Shown: piece after piece, positions 1 through 9,100 of the stretch | Position numbering within the stretch: position 1 is the first letter of the stretch | Layout of the letters: each line of letters starts with the position of its first letter | DNA from: Candidatus Minthosoma equi | GTDB taxonomy: Bacteria; Bacteroidota; Bacteroidia; Bacteroidales; Bacteroidaceae | Direction of reading: 5' to 3' | DNA: 50,856 bases | NCBI GenBank assembly: GCA_018064885.1 | Contig: JAGHUI010000068.1 | Location: 1-50,856, forward strand | The notes under the pieces: model-generated | Databases searched by the model: none | What the model saw: only the letters and a program-made list of their open reading frames with translations | What the model was told of the DNA's origin: nothing | Position numbers and translations under genes: made by a program

Positions 1-141
1 GCCAATTGAAAAAACAAAAAAATCAACCATAAAAAACATAAAAAAACAGTTCAATTATTGTTTTTTCTTGTTTTTGTTCTGTTTCTTCAATGTTTTTCTA
101 ACTGGCGCTTGCGCATAAAATCACACTTTCTGTCATACCTC

Positions 142-1014
142 TTATTCCAATTCCAACGGTTGATAAACATGCGCTTTCTTTGGCACAACCATGTCACGAG
201 AGAACACCGTCACCTTATCCTCTGGTGCTGGTTCAGGTCCTGCTGCCCACATTTCCACAGCATCTTTGAGGTCATCTGCTGTGATGTAGTAGCGTGGATC
301 TTGTACATAACGCTTGCTTGTAAACACCTTATTGCGGTTCTTGATGAACTTGCGCTGATCAGTCTTTGTGTATAAGTGCATCTGTTCCAAGCTATTGAAA
401 CCAATCTTGTCCTTTCGGTTCTGCAATCCACAGAACTCAAACGAATGGATGTTGTCAGTATCAACCGCTTTCATAATCAGCCCTGGCAATCCACGCAGTT
501 TCCAAGGACCGGCAGTAGTAGCAATATCTTCGGTGTACCAAGCGGTCCACTTTCGTTCTGCATACTTGCCTACAGCCTTCTGGCAGAGATAACCTCCTAC
601 GGTCAGCGTGTCCTCCGTCATCTTCCAATCAATCGCAGGAATAGCGCCTTGCACCTCATACCACTGAGGAATAATCTTGTCGAGCGTAGTCATCTCGCCC
701 TCAGGATAGTTGATGTATATAGAAGGGATGTTGCTTTGCCTTTCAAACCATTCTCCTTCTTGATAGCTTCGATCCTTCCACTCTCCGAAGTCCTCGGTCA
801 TAGTGCGGTAGAACGGAGCACATTTCGTTACATGCGTCCCAACCAAAACGGCAAGCTTGAAGGAATCCACAACGGCACTTCCATTCTTGTCGAAAGTGTT
901 GCACCGATAGTCGTATGCTACGACAATCTGACATTGGTCGATACTGTCCTTTGTCTGCCCCCAGCCGCATATCGTGCTGAGTATCAAAAGTAATGATAAA
1001 GCTGTTCGTTTCAT
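142..1014 (-). CDS. GLPGLI family secreted protein (third gene of a tandem triplet)
   Basis: A 290-residue exported protein of unknown function. Residues 1-20 form a signal peptide ending ICGWGQ. The family hallmark GLPGLI is at 175-180, after the conserved stretch with GYLCQKA (141-147) and WYTEDIATTAGPW. The C-terminus is YQPLELE, nearly the same tail as the first gene of the cluster. The family is known from Bacteroidetes and has no established reaction. This gene lies 4 bases after the stop of the next GLPGLI gene, so the three are probably one transcript read right to left. Start: ATG directly followed by Lys-Arg and a hydrophobic core. Family membership is firm; the role is unknown. Confidence 0.93.
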   Translation of the reverse strand: MKRTALSLLLILSTICGWGQTKDSIDQCQIVVAYDYRCNTFDKNGSAVVDSFKLAVLVGTHVTKCAPFYRTMTEDFGEWKDRSYQEGEWFERQSNIPSIYINYPEGEMTTLDKIIPQWYEVQGAIPAIDWKMTEDTLTVGGYLCQKAVGKYAERKWTAWYTEDIATTAGPWKLRGLPGLIMKAVDTDNIHSFEFCGLQNRKDKIGFNSLEQMHLYTKTDQRKFIKNRNKVFTSKRYVQDPRYYITADDLKDAVEMWAAGPEPAPEDKVTVFSRDMVVPKKAHVYQPLELE

Positions 1015-1018
1015 ATTG

Positions 1019-1849
1019 CTATTCTAAATCAAGTGCTTGGAAAGCATTAGGTGAAGTGTTGAATGAATGATCATTGAGGATAGTCCTTATCACTCCGTTG
1101 TCTTCCAACTGAGTCATAGAAGAAATCATGTTTGATACAAATAATAGAGGATTGCTGACAAATGCAGGATCAACAAGAGTCTTGTTGCGATAATTGATAT
1201 ACTTGCTGCGCTTTATCTTCATGTCCTTTGGCGAAGAAGTGTAAACAATTGGTAAGGCTTTCTGCTCAAGAGATTGCAACTCAAAGCAATGTGTGCCGTC
1301 TGCCTCGGCTTTCACTATCAATCCTGGGCAACCATACAAGCACCAAGGACCTGCTGTTGTTGGCACTTCTTCTGTGTACCAAACCGTCCATTCTCTGCCA
1401 CGCACTTTTGCTGTCGCTTTCTGACAAAGATAGCCAGTGATAGTCAGCGTGTCATCTTCAATCTGCCAATTGATAGGCGCCTTCTTCTCTGTGGTCACAT
1501 AGTCGGTGATAAGCATCGTCTCACGCATTGTCACTTCGTCTGCTGAAGGATAGCCAACATATACAGATGGGATATTGAATTTCTGCTCGTCTAATTCTTC
1601 CAAAAGATCTTTCCTCGTTTGCTTCACAGGCTTCAAGGCAGTAAGATAGCCATCGCTCCACGTTGTCTTGTTGCCAACCAACACAGCAAGGCGATAATGG
1701 TCATCCACCTTTTCGCCATTCTTGTCAGTTGTGTGGCAAGTGTAGTCGTATGTCACCACCATGTTGGATGTGTCGATAGTGTCGTTGATCTGTGCCCATC
1801 CGCATATTACACTGAGCATCAAAATGATTGATATTGTTGTTCTTTTCAT
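1019..1849 (-). CDS. GLPGLI family secreted protein (second gene, variant GCPGLI motif)
   Basis: A 276-residue paralogue of the flanking genes, with a signal peptide at 1-20 (ends ICGWAQ). The signature is altered: GCPGLI at 173-178, with Cys for Leu. The preceding GYLCQKA (139-145) and WYTEEVPTTAGPW blocks are kept. It starts 2 bases after the stop of the upstream paralogue (1852) and ends 4 bases before the next start, which supports co-transcription. The C-terminus is FQALDLE rather than YQPLELE, so it is the most diverged of the three. Function unknown; probably periplasmic or surface located, because of the signal peptide. Confidence 0.9.
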   Translation of the reverse strand: MKRTTISIILMLSVICGWAQINDTIDTSNMVVTYDYTCHTTDKNGEKVDDHYRLAVLVGNKTTWSDGYLTALKPVKQTRKDLLEELDEQKFNIPSVYVGYPSADEVTMRETMLITDYVTTEKKAPINWQIEDDTLTITGYLCQKATAKVRGREWTVWYTEEVPTTAGPWCLYGCPGLIVKAEADGTHCFELQSLEQKALPIVYTSSPKDMKIKRSKYINYRNKTLVDPAFVSNPLLFVSNMISSMTQLEDNGVIRTILNDHSFNTSPNAFQALDLE

Positions 1850-1851
1850 AA

Positions 1852-2763
1852 TTATTTCAGTTCAAGCGGTTGATACTTATGAGGCTTGTCTGGTACAAAC
1901 AATCCTCCTACGAATTGATATTTTGTCTCACCAGTTGTTGTCACATAATTGATTTCTTTAGGACCAGTCATGTAGAACATAGGATCGGTCAGATACATGC
2001 GATTGCCGAAGACGTTATTCTTCTGTTTCAGCATCTGCTCTCTTGTGGCTTTCTCGTATGGAATGACAGTCTTTTTCATTCGGCGCTCGTTAATGACGAA
2101 CTTCATAACTACAGAACCTGAAGAATGAGTGATAGGTGCTGTCTCCTGATAAATGCCAATGAGCTTGAAAGAGTGAATACCCTCATCATCAGCTGCGTAA
2201 GTTATCAACCCAGGCAATCCTTGCAACTTCCATGGACCTGCTGCAGTTGGGATGTCTTCCGCATAAAGCACACTCCATTTCTTGCCACGAAACTCACCAT
2301 TTGCTTTTTGGCACAGGTAACCACAAACGGAGTCGCTTCCCTCTGCCATCTTCCATGTTGGTTTTTCCATGTCTTCAGTTACAGCATACTGGAGAGGTGG
2401 TATCGATTCTATTGCTGTGGTTTTGCCTTCAGGATAACCCACCGTTGTTGTGGCAATGTGCATCAATGCCTCATTGCGCAGAAACGGCATCTGGTCTTCG
2501 CCCATCTCTCCTTCTCTCTGCTGCTGAAACAGATATCGTTCGTATGCCCATGTCTTCCATACTCCATCACCCACTTGCAAGGCAAGGCGAATGGAGTCAG
2601 TCACTGGTTTTCCCTCAGCATCCGATGTATTGATAGTGTACTGATACACTGCCGTAAACTTTGTCTGACACAATGTGTCAAGTGCTTCATTGTCTCGTGT
2701 AAGCATCTGTGCCGACATCATGTTGGCAACTAATGCAAGGATAATTGTTAATGTTGCTTTCAT
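1852..2763 (-). CDS. GLPGLI family secreted protein (first gene of the triplet)
   Basis: A 303-residue exported protein, leading gene of the triplet on this strand. The signal peptide is about 1-19 (ends MMSAQ), GLPGLI is at 182-187, GYLCQKA at 148-154, and the tail is YQPLELK. A truncated, internally deleted near-copy of this gene lies at 10598-10933, so this paralogue has been duplicated elsewhere in the window. Upstream on the minus strand a TAACTTTG box (plus-strand 2857-2864) fits a Bacteroidetes -7 element, but I do not see a well-placed -33 box. Function unknown. Confidence 0.93.
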   Translation of the reverse strand: MKATLTIILALVANMMSAQMLTRDNEALDTLCQTKFTAVYQYTINTSDAEGKPVTDSIRLALQVGDGVWKTWAYERYLFQQQREGEMGEDQMPFLRNEALMHIATTTVGYPEGKTTAIESIPPLQYAVTEDMEKPTWKMAEGSDSVCGYLCQKANGEFRGKKWSVLYAEDIPTAAGPWKLQGLPGLITYAADDEGIHSFKLIGIYQETAPITHSSGSVVMKFVINERRMKKTVIPYEKATREQMLKQKNNVFGNRMYLTDPMFYMTGPKEINYVTTTGETKYQFVGGLFVPDKPHKYQPLELK

Positions 2764-2856
2764 ATTTGTTTTTATTTCATATTGTTTTTATCTGTTCCTA
2801 CTATTATTACTGCATAATTTCAAAAAAGTTAAGTGCCAGCCACCAACTTTCTTCGA

Positions 2857-2864
2857 CAAAGTTA
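2857..2864 (-). promoter_or_regulatory. Candidate -7 box for the GLPGLI triplet
   Basis: The minus strand reads TAACTTTG here, matching the Bacteroidetes consensus TAnnTTTG. It is about 94 bases upstream of the first GLPGLI start. No clear TTTG lies 19-21 bases further upstream, so this is a tentative call. Confidence 0.35.
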
Positions 2865-2923
2865 TGAAATAGCGCCAAAACCACCATAGATTTTAGTTCG
2901 CATTTTGTTCGCATTTTCAGTTG

Positions 2924-3170
2924 GAAACATAAACGGACTTCGCAAATTGTTCGCAAAAGTATTGCATATTGTTGGTATTTAGCAATGTAGCATATTCTTT
3001 GTGCCTTCTTAATAGAAATTATAAATGGAAACAAAACGACCGTTATTTTTATGCCCTCACTTTAATAATATCTCCCTGCTACCCATCACGAGCCGCAAGG
3101 AGACGGAGTTGTAATTTATTTAACTTAACTAAATTATCCACAAAAAAAGTGGTTATACTTTTATTGTCGC
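2924..3170 (-). repeat. 247-bp dispersed intergenic repeat, copy 1
   Basis: This stretch recurs at 10350-10596 with the same length and, by eye, only about eight mismatches. A partial copy is at 5954-6062. Near the middle the minus strand forms a 9-bp stem (TCTCCTTGC pairing with GCAGGGAGA, one G-U pair) around a 15-base loop, at plus-strand 3071-3103. The pairing is complete only on the minus strand, where the plus strand has a C-A mismatch, so if it acts as RNA it is probably read right to left. The right edge (3170) abuts a GLPGLI signal-peptide fragment. No transposase or terminal inverted repeats were seen. Together with the remnant at 3079-3237 and the promoter boxes it accounts for most of the gene-poor stretch 2764-3408. 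Confidence 0.85.
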
Positions 3171-3237
3171 CAATAATTTGAGCCCATCCACATATTGTAC
3201 TAAGCATAATGAGTAATGATAAAGTTGTTCGTTTCAT
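3079..3237 (-). pseudogene. GLPGLI signal-peptide remnant running into the repeat (52-codon chimeric ORF)
   Basis: Starting at the ATG at 3237, the minus strand encodes MKRTTLSLLIMLSTICGWAQ, nearly identical to the signal peptides of the GLPGLI genes at 142 and 1019. Homology stops right after the cleavage site. The frame then enters the dispersed repeat and runs 32 more codons to a TAG at 3079-3081. The mature GLPGLI domain is absent. A TAAATTTG box (3255-3262) sits 18 bases upstream of the ATG, so the short secreted chimeric peptide might still be made. Most simply this is a gene remnant cut by a rearrangement at the repeat edge. Confidence 0.75.
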
Positions 3238-3254
3238 AAGCAATTCTTTTTATG

Positions 3255-3262
3255 CAAATTTA
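3255..3262 (-). promoter_or_regulatory. -7 box upstream of the GLPGLI remnant
   Basis: The minus strand reads TAAATTTG, a match to the Bacteroidetes -7 consensus, 18 bases before the ATG of the truncated GLPGLI ORF. A matching -33 box is not clear. It suggests that the promoter of the lost gene has survived. Confidence 0.4.
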
Positions 3263-3356
3263 TCGGTTGTATGTCACATTGCTTTGACACATAAGTGTAT
3301 TTCTGTAACAATCAACGCAATTTCCACACTTTTGTGTGTATATTTTTTGTGGTAAT

Positions 3357-3388
3357 CTTGTGGGATTATGCTTTTTATACTATATTTG
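3357..3388 (+). promoter_or_regulatory. Bacteroidetes-type promoter for the leader/HTH pair
   Basis: CTTG ending at 3360 and TATATTTG at 3381-3388 are 20 bases apart, a good fit to the -33/-7 spacing of the major Bacteroidetes sigma factor. The expected transcript start is only about a dozen bases before the ATG at 3409, which supports that ATG as the intended start of the downstream gene. Confidence 0.6.
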
Positions 3389-3408
3389 TTGCGAAATTCT
3401 ATTTATTT

Positions 3409-3486
3409 ATGGAAATTAAAGTTGAAGATTTTTTTCTACCAGACAACTCAGTAAGCGTTAGATGCTCACAAGTGGAAAACTGTTGA
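3409..3486 (+). CDS. 25-residue leader ORF, possibly the detached N-terminus of the HTH protein
   Basis: The short ORF MEIKVEDFFLPDNSVSVRC... begins at the first ATG after a well-formed promoter and ends at TGA 3484-3486. The next ORF, a LuxR-type HTH domain, starts at a GTG only 4 bases later in another frame. Either this is a real leader peptide whose translation feeds the HTH gene, or the two were once one roughly 90-residue regulator broken by a frameshift and stop codons. I cannot tell from this sequence alone. Confidence 0.45.
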   Translation: MEIKVEDFFLPDNSVSVRCSQVENC

Positions 3487-3490
3487 ATAA

Positions 3491-3682
3491 GTGAGATTAA
3501 CAGATGTAGAGAAAGAAGTGTTGAAGTATTCGGCACAAGGTTATACTATGAATGAGATTGCTGACAAGATGTGTAAGTCTGTAGATACAATAAAGTCGTG
3601 CAAACGATTGCTGTTCGCACGACTTGAAGTCAAAAATATAGCAGAAGCTTTATCTTATGCATCGAATTACAGACTTCTGTAA
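3491..3682 (+). CDS. Small LuxR-type helix-turn-helix protein
   Basis: The 63 residues make up almost exactly one LuxR/NarL-type DNA-binding domain. LTDVEKEVLKYSAQG is the first helix. TMNEIADKMCKSVDTIKSCKRLL covers the scaffold and recognition helices in two parts: TMNEIADKM, then SVDTIKSCKRLL. LEVKNIAEALSYA is the last helix. No receiver or ligand domain is attached. The start is GTG, immediately after an in-frame TAA (3488-3490), so the ORF cannot extend upstream in this frame. The 25-residue leader ORF in another frame ends 4 bases before. It may be a stand-alone minimal regulator or the DNA-binding half of a decayed gene. Confidence 0.65.
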   Translation: MRLTDVEKEVLKYSAQGYTMNEIADKMCKSVDTIKSCKRLLFARLEVKNIAEALSYASNYRLL

Positions 3683-3733
3683 TTTGATTATTGTTTTGTA
3701 AATCAAGCATCTATTTGACACCCATTCAGAGTA

Positions 3734-4444
3734 CTATTCAAACATCTTGAACACCATGGAGTATGAATGTTTTCCTTTCTCCTCCATTTCAAGTTCATAA
3801 TTATGTTTAGCACGCTCAACAGCTTTCTCTATACGTCCTTCATCCAACAGTTTTCTAACCCAACCTGATTCTTTCAGAAAATCTTCTTTCTTGATGACTT
3901 TTTTGAATCTTGCTGATACGCCGCCTTCAAAATATGGTTTTAAATATGGAGCTAATAGCTGAGACACCTCACTGTAATTTTTCAATAGACCGACATGGTC
4001 TACAAAATGTAACAATAGCCAAAACTCGAACGATGGCATACTATCACACATAACAACACTGCCCTCTTCTATCTTAGATTTCAATGACTTGACAAAATAC
4101 TTATGTTTTTCCAGTGTTCCATCCCTGAAAACTGCATCCATATCAAATACACAGTATATCTTTGCATCTGCATTCGTTTTAAGAATTCTACTGATTCTAT
4201 AAGGAAAAACAGTCGTATAATCAGATTCATCTCCAAAATACTCTGGCTTGACAGTGAACTTGTATTTATCTGACAATTCGTTAACATGAAGAAAATAGTA
4301 TCTTTCGGTATTCTTTCCTCCACTAATGACAAAAGGAGCCAAAGGAAACATGTCTCTTGTTCCCTCATTCGTGTCTATTGCCTCCACTGTAAATGAGGCA
4401 AAATATCTCTTTTGCTCGCTATCTTTTAAGTCTCTACTTTCCAT
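3734..4444 (-). CDS. RloB-family protein, probable AbiLii-like component of an abortive-infection pair
   Basis: A 236-residue protein of the RloB family (TOPRIM-like fold). With the start chosen here, GGKNTERYYF (42-51) matches the family's glycine/Thr-Glu motif, FDMD (100-103) the acidic motif, and SMPSFEFWLLLHF (135-147) the strongly conserved family block. Start: ATG at 4444, nested in the last codons of the ATPase gene (overlap 4434-4444), a typical coupled arrangement. An upstream in-frame ATG at 4486 would add 14 residues but overlap by 53 bases. In the known AbiL system of Lactococcus an AAA ATPase and an RloB-domain protein act together against phage. The pairing here suggests a similar role but does not prove it. 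Confidence 0.87.
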   Translation of the reverse strand: MESRDLKDSEQKRYFASFTVEAIDTNEGTRDMFPLAPFVISGGKNTERYYFLHVNELSDKYKFTVKPEYFGDESDYTTVFPYRISRILKTNADAKIYCVFDMDAVFRDGTLEKHKYFVKSLKSKIEEGSVVMCDSMPSFEFWLLLHFVDHVGLLKNYSEVSQLLAPYLKPYFEGGVSARFKKVIKKEDFLKESGWVRKLLDEGRIEKAVERAKHNYELEMEEKGKHSYSMVFKMFE

Positions 4445-5732
4445 TTCCCATTGTAGCTCCAAAACGTTTGTTGCGATATGCCTCACGAATAGACGAAAGA
4501 CGATTTAACCCTCTGAAGTCTGTCAACTTATAAAGATCTGTCACGCCAGCTTTATCCTTTTCAACAAACCATACTGAATCGCTACGAATCAAATCACTCA
4601 CAAGATCCAGCAAACCATCATTGTGAGTTGTAACCAGTAGTTGACTTCGAGACGATTCTTTTAGATACTCAAAAAGGATTTTTTCTAACAATTTTGGATG
4701 CAAGGAATTTTCTATCTCGTCAATCAACAAGAATGCATTGTTTATAACCGCTTGATACAATGCAGTCTCAATGCCAAATGTTTTAACCGTTCCAAACGAT
4801 TCTTCATTAATGGCAAATTCGTAAGTTCCTTTCCCCGCTGCATTTTCTACCGTATGTTGAAAAACAACAGTTGGTCTCTTATAAGATTTTTCTGCTAATA
4901 GACGTTCTCTGTCTTCAGATGACAATTCTCTTTGTTTCAAGATGAAGTCAAGTTCATCTTCTGAAAGTTTTTCGGTAATTTCTTCAGATGCAATATTAGT
5001 GATGTTGAAATCAGCCTCATGCAAAAAGTCAAGCAAATAGTGAACTAACCCATTGTTGTTTGAACACAATTTCTGAGCATATCTGGTCAGATTAGTCTTT
5101 GGAGATATCATTTCCATTAAATGTTCTCTTAACCATGTTTTTGCAATATCAATTAAAGGCAAACTGGTGTTAGCTTTATCTCTTGCAACAAAAAAAGACA
5201 TGTTTTTAAGACACTCTACTGTAATTTTTTCCTTGACAACAGCTGTTACCTTATCGCCATTTTTATTATTAAACTCTATTTTTGACTGCCCGTCTTTCAT
5301 TACTCTTTCAAACAGCATGATTGGCTGCGAGCTTTTGTAATACGAGAGCTTTTCCATGTGGACTTGGCGTGCATCAATATGTAACTGATATTGATACTTT
5401 GTGTTCTCCACAAAGAAAACTATTTCAAATATTGTCGGTTCATCTTTAGACGATGCATCCAGGCGGAAAGGTCGAACATAGGTTCCCTTATCTACAGATG
5501 AAGGATCATAAGACCAGAAAAAGTTCAGAAAATCGAATGCCCCAAGCAAATTAGATTTTCCCGATGCATTGTAGCCATATATTACGCCCATACGCAAAAG
5601 ACGGGTTTTTGCATTGTCACCCATTGTGACAACTTGACAGTCTTCTGCAAACTTATCGCTAGAAGCTTCAAAGTTTAGCACAACTTCATCCCTAAACGAC
5701 AGAAAGTTCTTAATTTTAAGTTCTTGTATCAT
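4434..5732 (-). CDS. AAA/OLD-like ATPase, probable AbiLi-like partner of the RloB protein
   Basis: A 432-residue ATPase of the AAA_15/AAA_21 type (SMC/RecF-like fold). The Walker A motif GYNASGKS is at 53-60. Walker B LLIDEIENSLH is near 335-345 and the switch histidine is in LLVTTHND near 370. The N-terminus MIQELKIKNFLSFRDE is the usual opening of this class. Start: ATG at 5732. A TTG further upstream (5753) lies inside the TAATTTTG -7 box (5751-5758), so it cannot be the real start. The RloB gene overlaps its 3' end by 11 bases. ATPase plus RloB is the composition of AbiL-type phage defence, so the pair probably forms a defence module. Its target is unknown. Confidence 0.88.
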   Translation of the reverse strand: MIQELKIKNFLSFRDEVVLNFEASSDKFAEDCQVVTMGDNAKTRLLRMGVIYGYNASGKSNLLGAFDFLNFFWSYDPSSVDKGTYVRPFRLDASSKDEPTIFEIVFFVENTKYQYQLHIDARQVHMEKLSYYKSSQPIMLFERVMKDGQSKIEFNNKNGDKVTAVVKEKITVECLKNMSFFVARDKANTSLPLIDIAKTWLREHLMEMISPKTNLTRYAQKLCSNNNGLVHYLLDFLHEADFNITNIASEEITEKLSEDELDFILKQRELSSEDRERLLAEKSYKRPTVVFQHTVENAAGKGTYEFAINEESFGTVKTFGIETALYQAVINNAFLLIDEIENSLHPKLLEKILFEYLKESSRSQLLVTTHNDGLLDLVSDLIRSDSVWFVEKDKAGVTDLYKLTDFRGLNRLSSIREAYRNKRFGATMGNGK

Positions 5733-5750
5733 AGTTTGATGTTTTGAGTG

Positions 5751-5758
5751 CAAAATTA
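5751..5758 (-). promoter_or_regulatory. -7 box of the ATPase/RloB operon
   Basis: The minus strand reads TAATTTTG 19 bases upstream of the ATG at 5732. The matching -33 box is weak. The rest of 5759-5953 is AT-rich with no ORF or clear structure that I can see. Confidence 0.45.
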
Positions 5759-5953
5759 ATAAAAAAGATGTTTCATAATAACTTTTTTCTGCAAAATTTG
5801 TTAGATATTCGCATTTTAACGCAAAAGAGGGAAAATGTTGCGGATTTTAGTATCAAGTTATTAGGAATCGTCATTTCTAATTGATTTTATACCATACAAA
5901 CATTACTACACATACAGTTATCCAGTCGTACAGTATTGTAATATCAACATACA

Positions 5954-6062
5954 AAAGAAAACAAAACGACTGTTGTTTTTACATCCTTACTTAAAAATAT
6001 CTCCCTGCTACCCATTACGAGCCGCAAGGAGACGGAGTTGTAATTTATTTAACTTAACTAAT
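5954..6062 (-). repeat. Dispersed intergenic repeat, partial copy 3
   Basis: This corresponds to about the middle 110 bases of the 247-bp repeat (compare 3027-3136), with more differences than the other two copies. The hairpin (TCTCCTTGC/GCAGGGAGA on the minus strand) is fully conserved; only one loop base differs. It lies just downstream of the TonB-receptor gene that ends at 6108, the same position relative to a minus-strand 3' end as the other copies. Confidence 0.75.
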
Positions 6063-6107
6063 AACTAACTGCACAAAATTAATCATAGATTACAAGTCCA
6101 TATAGAG

Positions 6108-9100
6108 TTATTTCTTCTTCGGATTCTTGTTCCAATGATAGACAAGATGTGCCATTACATAGTGAGGAAGGGAACGATACCATGTTATAGTTCGCCCCTG
6201 AGCATTGACTTCGTATTGAGTATTTGAAAGTTGGTGCAGGAGGTCGAAGGCTTCGATCCGGGCGATGAGTTTGCCCTTGAAGAGCGACTGTGAGAGTGAT
6301 GCATTGAGCACGAAGTCGTCGGTATTGAGTTCACTGCTTCCATAACCTCTACGGCTGTACATGGTGGCATTTACTGATACTGTGGTCTTCAGCGTAGGGA
6401 TAGTGTAGTATCCATTCATGCCATACTGATAGTCGAAGGCATTGAGAGTTTCGAAGTCGAGCATCTTGCCCTTGGAGTGTCGCCAGTTGATACTACCTAT
6501 GGCACGGATGTTCAGGGCATTCTTATTGTATTGGATATAAGCCTTTTCGCTCACGGTGAGAGTATTAACTGCATTGAGATGGCTCTCCGTCTCGCCCGAG
6601 AACATGGTGTGATCTACGCTGTGGTGCAGAGTGGCGTTGGCATTGCTCTGTACCGACCAGTAGTTTTTCTTGCCAAGGTTGCGTGAGTAGTTGAAACTGC
6701 CATCCAGGTTGTAGCCTCCTCTTACGTTTATAGGCTGGTATGTATAGACACCCGTGACCGTGTTGTAGCAGAGGCTCTCAGCAATGTCGCGAACATTGTA
6801 CTCGAAATGCGTTACCGCCCTTATCTCCTGTCGGTGTGGACCATTGTGGTTGGCATAGTCGAAGGACATGCCTGTTGTCTGACGAGCCTTCAAGTCTGGA
6901 TTGCCCAATCTGACGATAAGCGGTTGGCTATCATCATGAAAGGTGATTGCCTGCAACAGATGATTCGTGTCATGTGTGGTGAAATGAGCTGTGGCATGCA
7001 CTTCGTTGCGATTGTCCTTGCCAAACTTCTGTTTGAAATCGGCTCTTGGATTGAGGTGTATGGCATTATAGCGAGCCAGAGTATCAATAACTCCACGTTG
7101 ATAGTCGAATCTGTGCTGTCGGATGGGAATATCTAAATTGAGGTCAAAGCGCTGGGAGTTCAGCGTGATGCCTGGGAGTGGATGACTGACAAGGTAGTTT
7201 GTGAGATTTATATGGAATTTCTCTGTGTGCTTGGTGTATCGGTAATCGTAGGAGTTGGATGGATCCATGATCGCTGCGAAAGATTCCAACTGCGAGGGCA
7301 GTGACAGCGTGTCGGGATGGTAGAGATTGTCGTGTGCAAAATTATCCCAACAGATGTATTCAATTCCATAGCCAAGCCTCCAGTCCTTCGGGAGCGAATG
7401 ACCACGACCATAGTTGAATTCATATTGATTCCACTTGTAGTAATAGTCATCTGTGTTAAATCGTGTATGTTGTGTCCCCTGTTGATCAACCTGATATTTG
7501 GAGGCACGCTCAACCTTATTCACGTATGAACCTATAAGTAGCCAGAAACTTAGATCACGCTTCTTCTCTCTGTTGATGGTAAAGGTGGGGCTGAGTCTGA
7601 CATAACCAGAACTAAGGGTGCTGACATCCATGCCAGACATCAGTCTGCTGGCAGCGAGCGTATCGCTCCAATGATGGAAGTCCGACCATGAATTACCATT
7701 CACCTTCTCATACGAGTAACGGCTTTCCATATTTAGAAAGAAGGGGGTCTTCAGCGTAAGGAAGTCAAACAACTCAACCTTCCGTGAGTCATTCTTCGAG
7801 ACGCTTTTTGTGCTGGAATGAGGAGTCATGCCGTTGAGGAATGTCTCGCTCTGCGAATGCATATCTATATGGGTGGTAGTGTACTGATAATCGGTCGAAA
7901 ACGAATTGTCCACCTTGCCGTCCTTCGATTTATAACTAATATCACCTCTCAAACTATGGGTTGTGACCCTGTTGCTGGGCATGCTCTGCGGCGACCAATT
8001 GCCGTCCTGCCAGATGTGACGGTTCTCGTTCACATTGTTGGCGTTGGCTAGCAATGTGTAGCGCCATTGGTCATTGAAGCTTAGCAGGAAGGTGCGCCCC
8101 AGCCAATGGCTGTTAGTGCCTGCAGCAGCCTCCATGTTGGCGATGTAGCCCATCTGGTACTCATCCTTCAAGTTGACGTCCATAACATACTTCTTGGGAT
8201 CCACGTCATACCCCAAGTACTCGCTCTTGTCCGAAGCCTTCTCGTACACTTTAATGTTCTTTACGGTATAGTAAGGCAGATTCTCCATCAGTACCTTCTT
8301 GTTACCATGCATGAACGAGCGTGCCCCCAGCAGGAGTTCGTCAACCTTGCGACCATTGACAAAGATCTCACCATTGTTCTTCAGTTCCACACCTGGCAAC
8401 TGGCGGATGAGGGCATCAAGCATAGAGCCATCAGGCAATTGGAATGCTGTGGCATCATAGACGAGGGTGTCACCCTTCCAGAACATCTTGACCTTGGTTG
8501 CAACTACCTCCACTTCCTTGAGTTCAAACACCTTGAGCATGTTTATATCGGGTACGTTTACCTCGCCATCCTCTTGGTCATTCACATTCACCTTTTGCCA
8601 AACGTCACCATAGCCACGAGCTTGAGTATGGACAAGGTATTGCTTGTCCTGTGCTTTGATTTCTCCACTATAAATGTGCCATTTTAACTCATTATTCCCC
8701 ATGTAGAGACTCGTCATAGGTAGGGAATCCATGATCTCGGTGCTGTCAGCACGGCAAAGTGAAACCATGAGTCCAGGAACACCCCTGTGAAGAAAACCGT
8801 CTTGCACCTTTCCTGTAATCTTCAGTTTGGGTGTTGGTACTATACTTAAGTAGTATTTGTTCTTCTTATGGACGACTCGGACAGGATTGCTGCCCACTAC
8901 AGTATGGATTGCTTCTTTTAGCGAGACATTATCCATGCTCTGAGTCACCCGATAGTTCTTCAAGTCATCATATATGAAGTTGATCTGTACGCCTTCGCAT
9001 TGGCGTTCCATTTCGAGCAGTACTTCTGGCAGAGGAGTTTCGCGGAATGTGGCTGTGACACGCTGAGCAAGGATGGGAGTGCCTACACATAGTACAAACA

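Noticed and set aside
1-141. Possible feature at the left edge
   Set aside because: AT-rich 3' flank of the first gene. The weak inverted repeat (AATTGAA/TTCAATT) is not convincing as a terminator.
2807-3034. 75-codon ORF on the minus strand inside repeat copy 1
   Set aside because: It crosses the repeat boundary, has no promoter or family features and is not preserved in the other copies.
2924-3170. Insertion sequence
   Set aside because: Too short, with no transposase, no terminal inverted repeats and no target duplication that I can see.
5733-5753. Upstream TTG start of the ATPase gene
   Set aside because: It overlaps the -7 box and adds residues not typical of the family; ATG 5732 gives the normal opening.
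8106-8687. 193-codon plus-strand ORF opposite the receptor gene
   Set aside because: It is a mirror of the real coding frame, with no promoter or recognisable domain.
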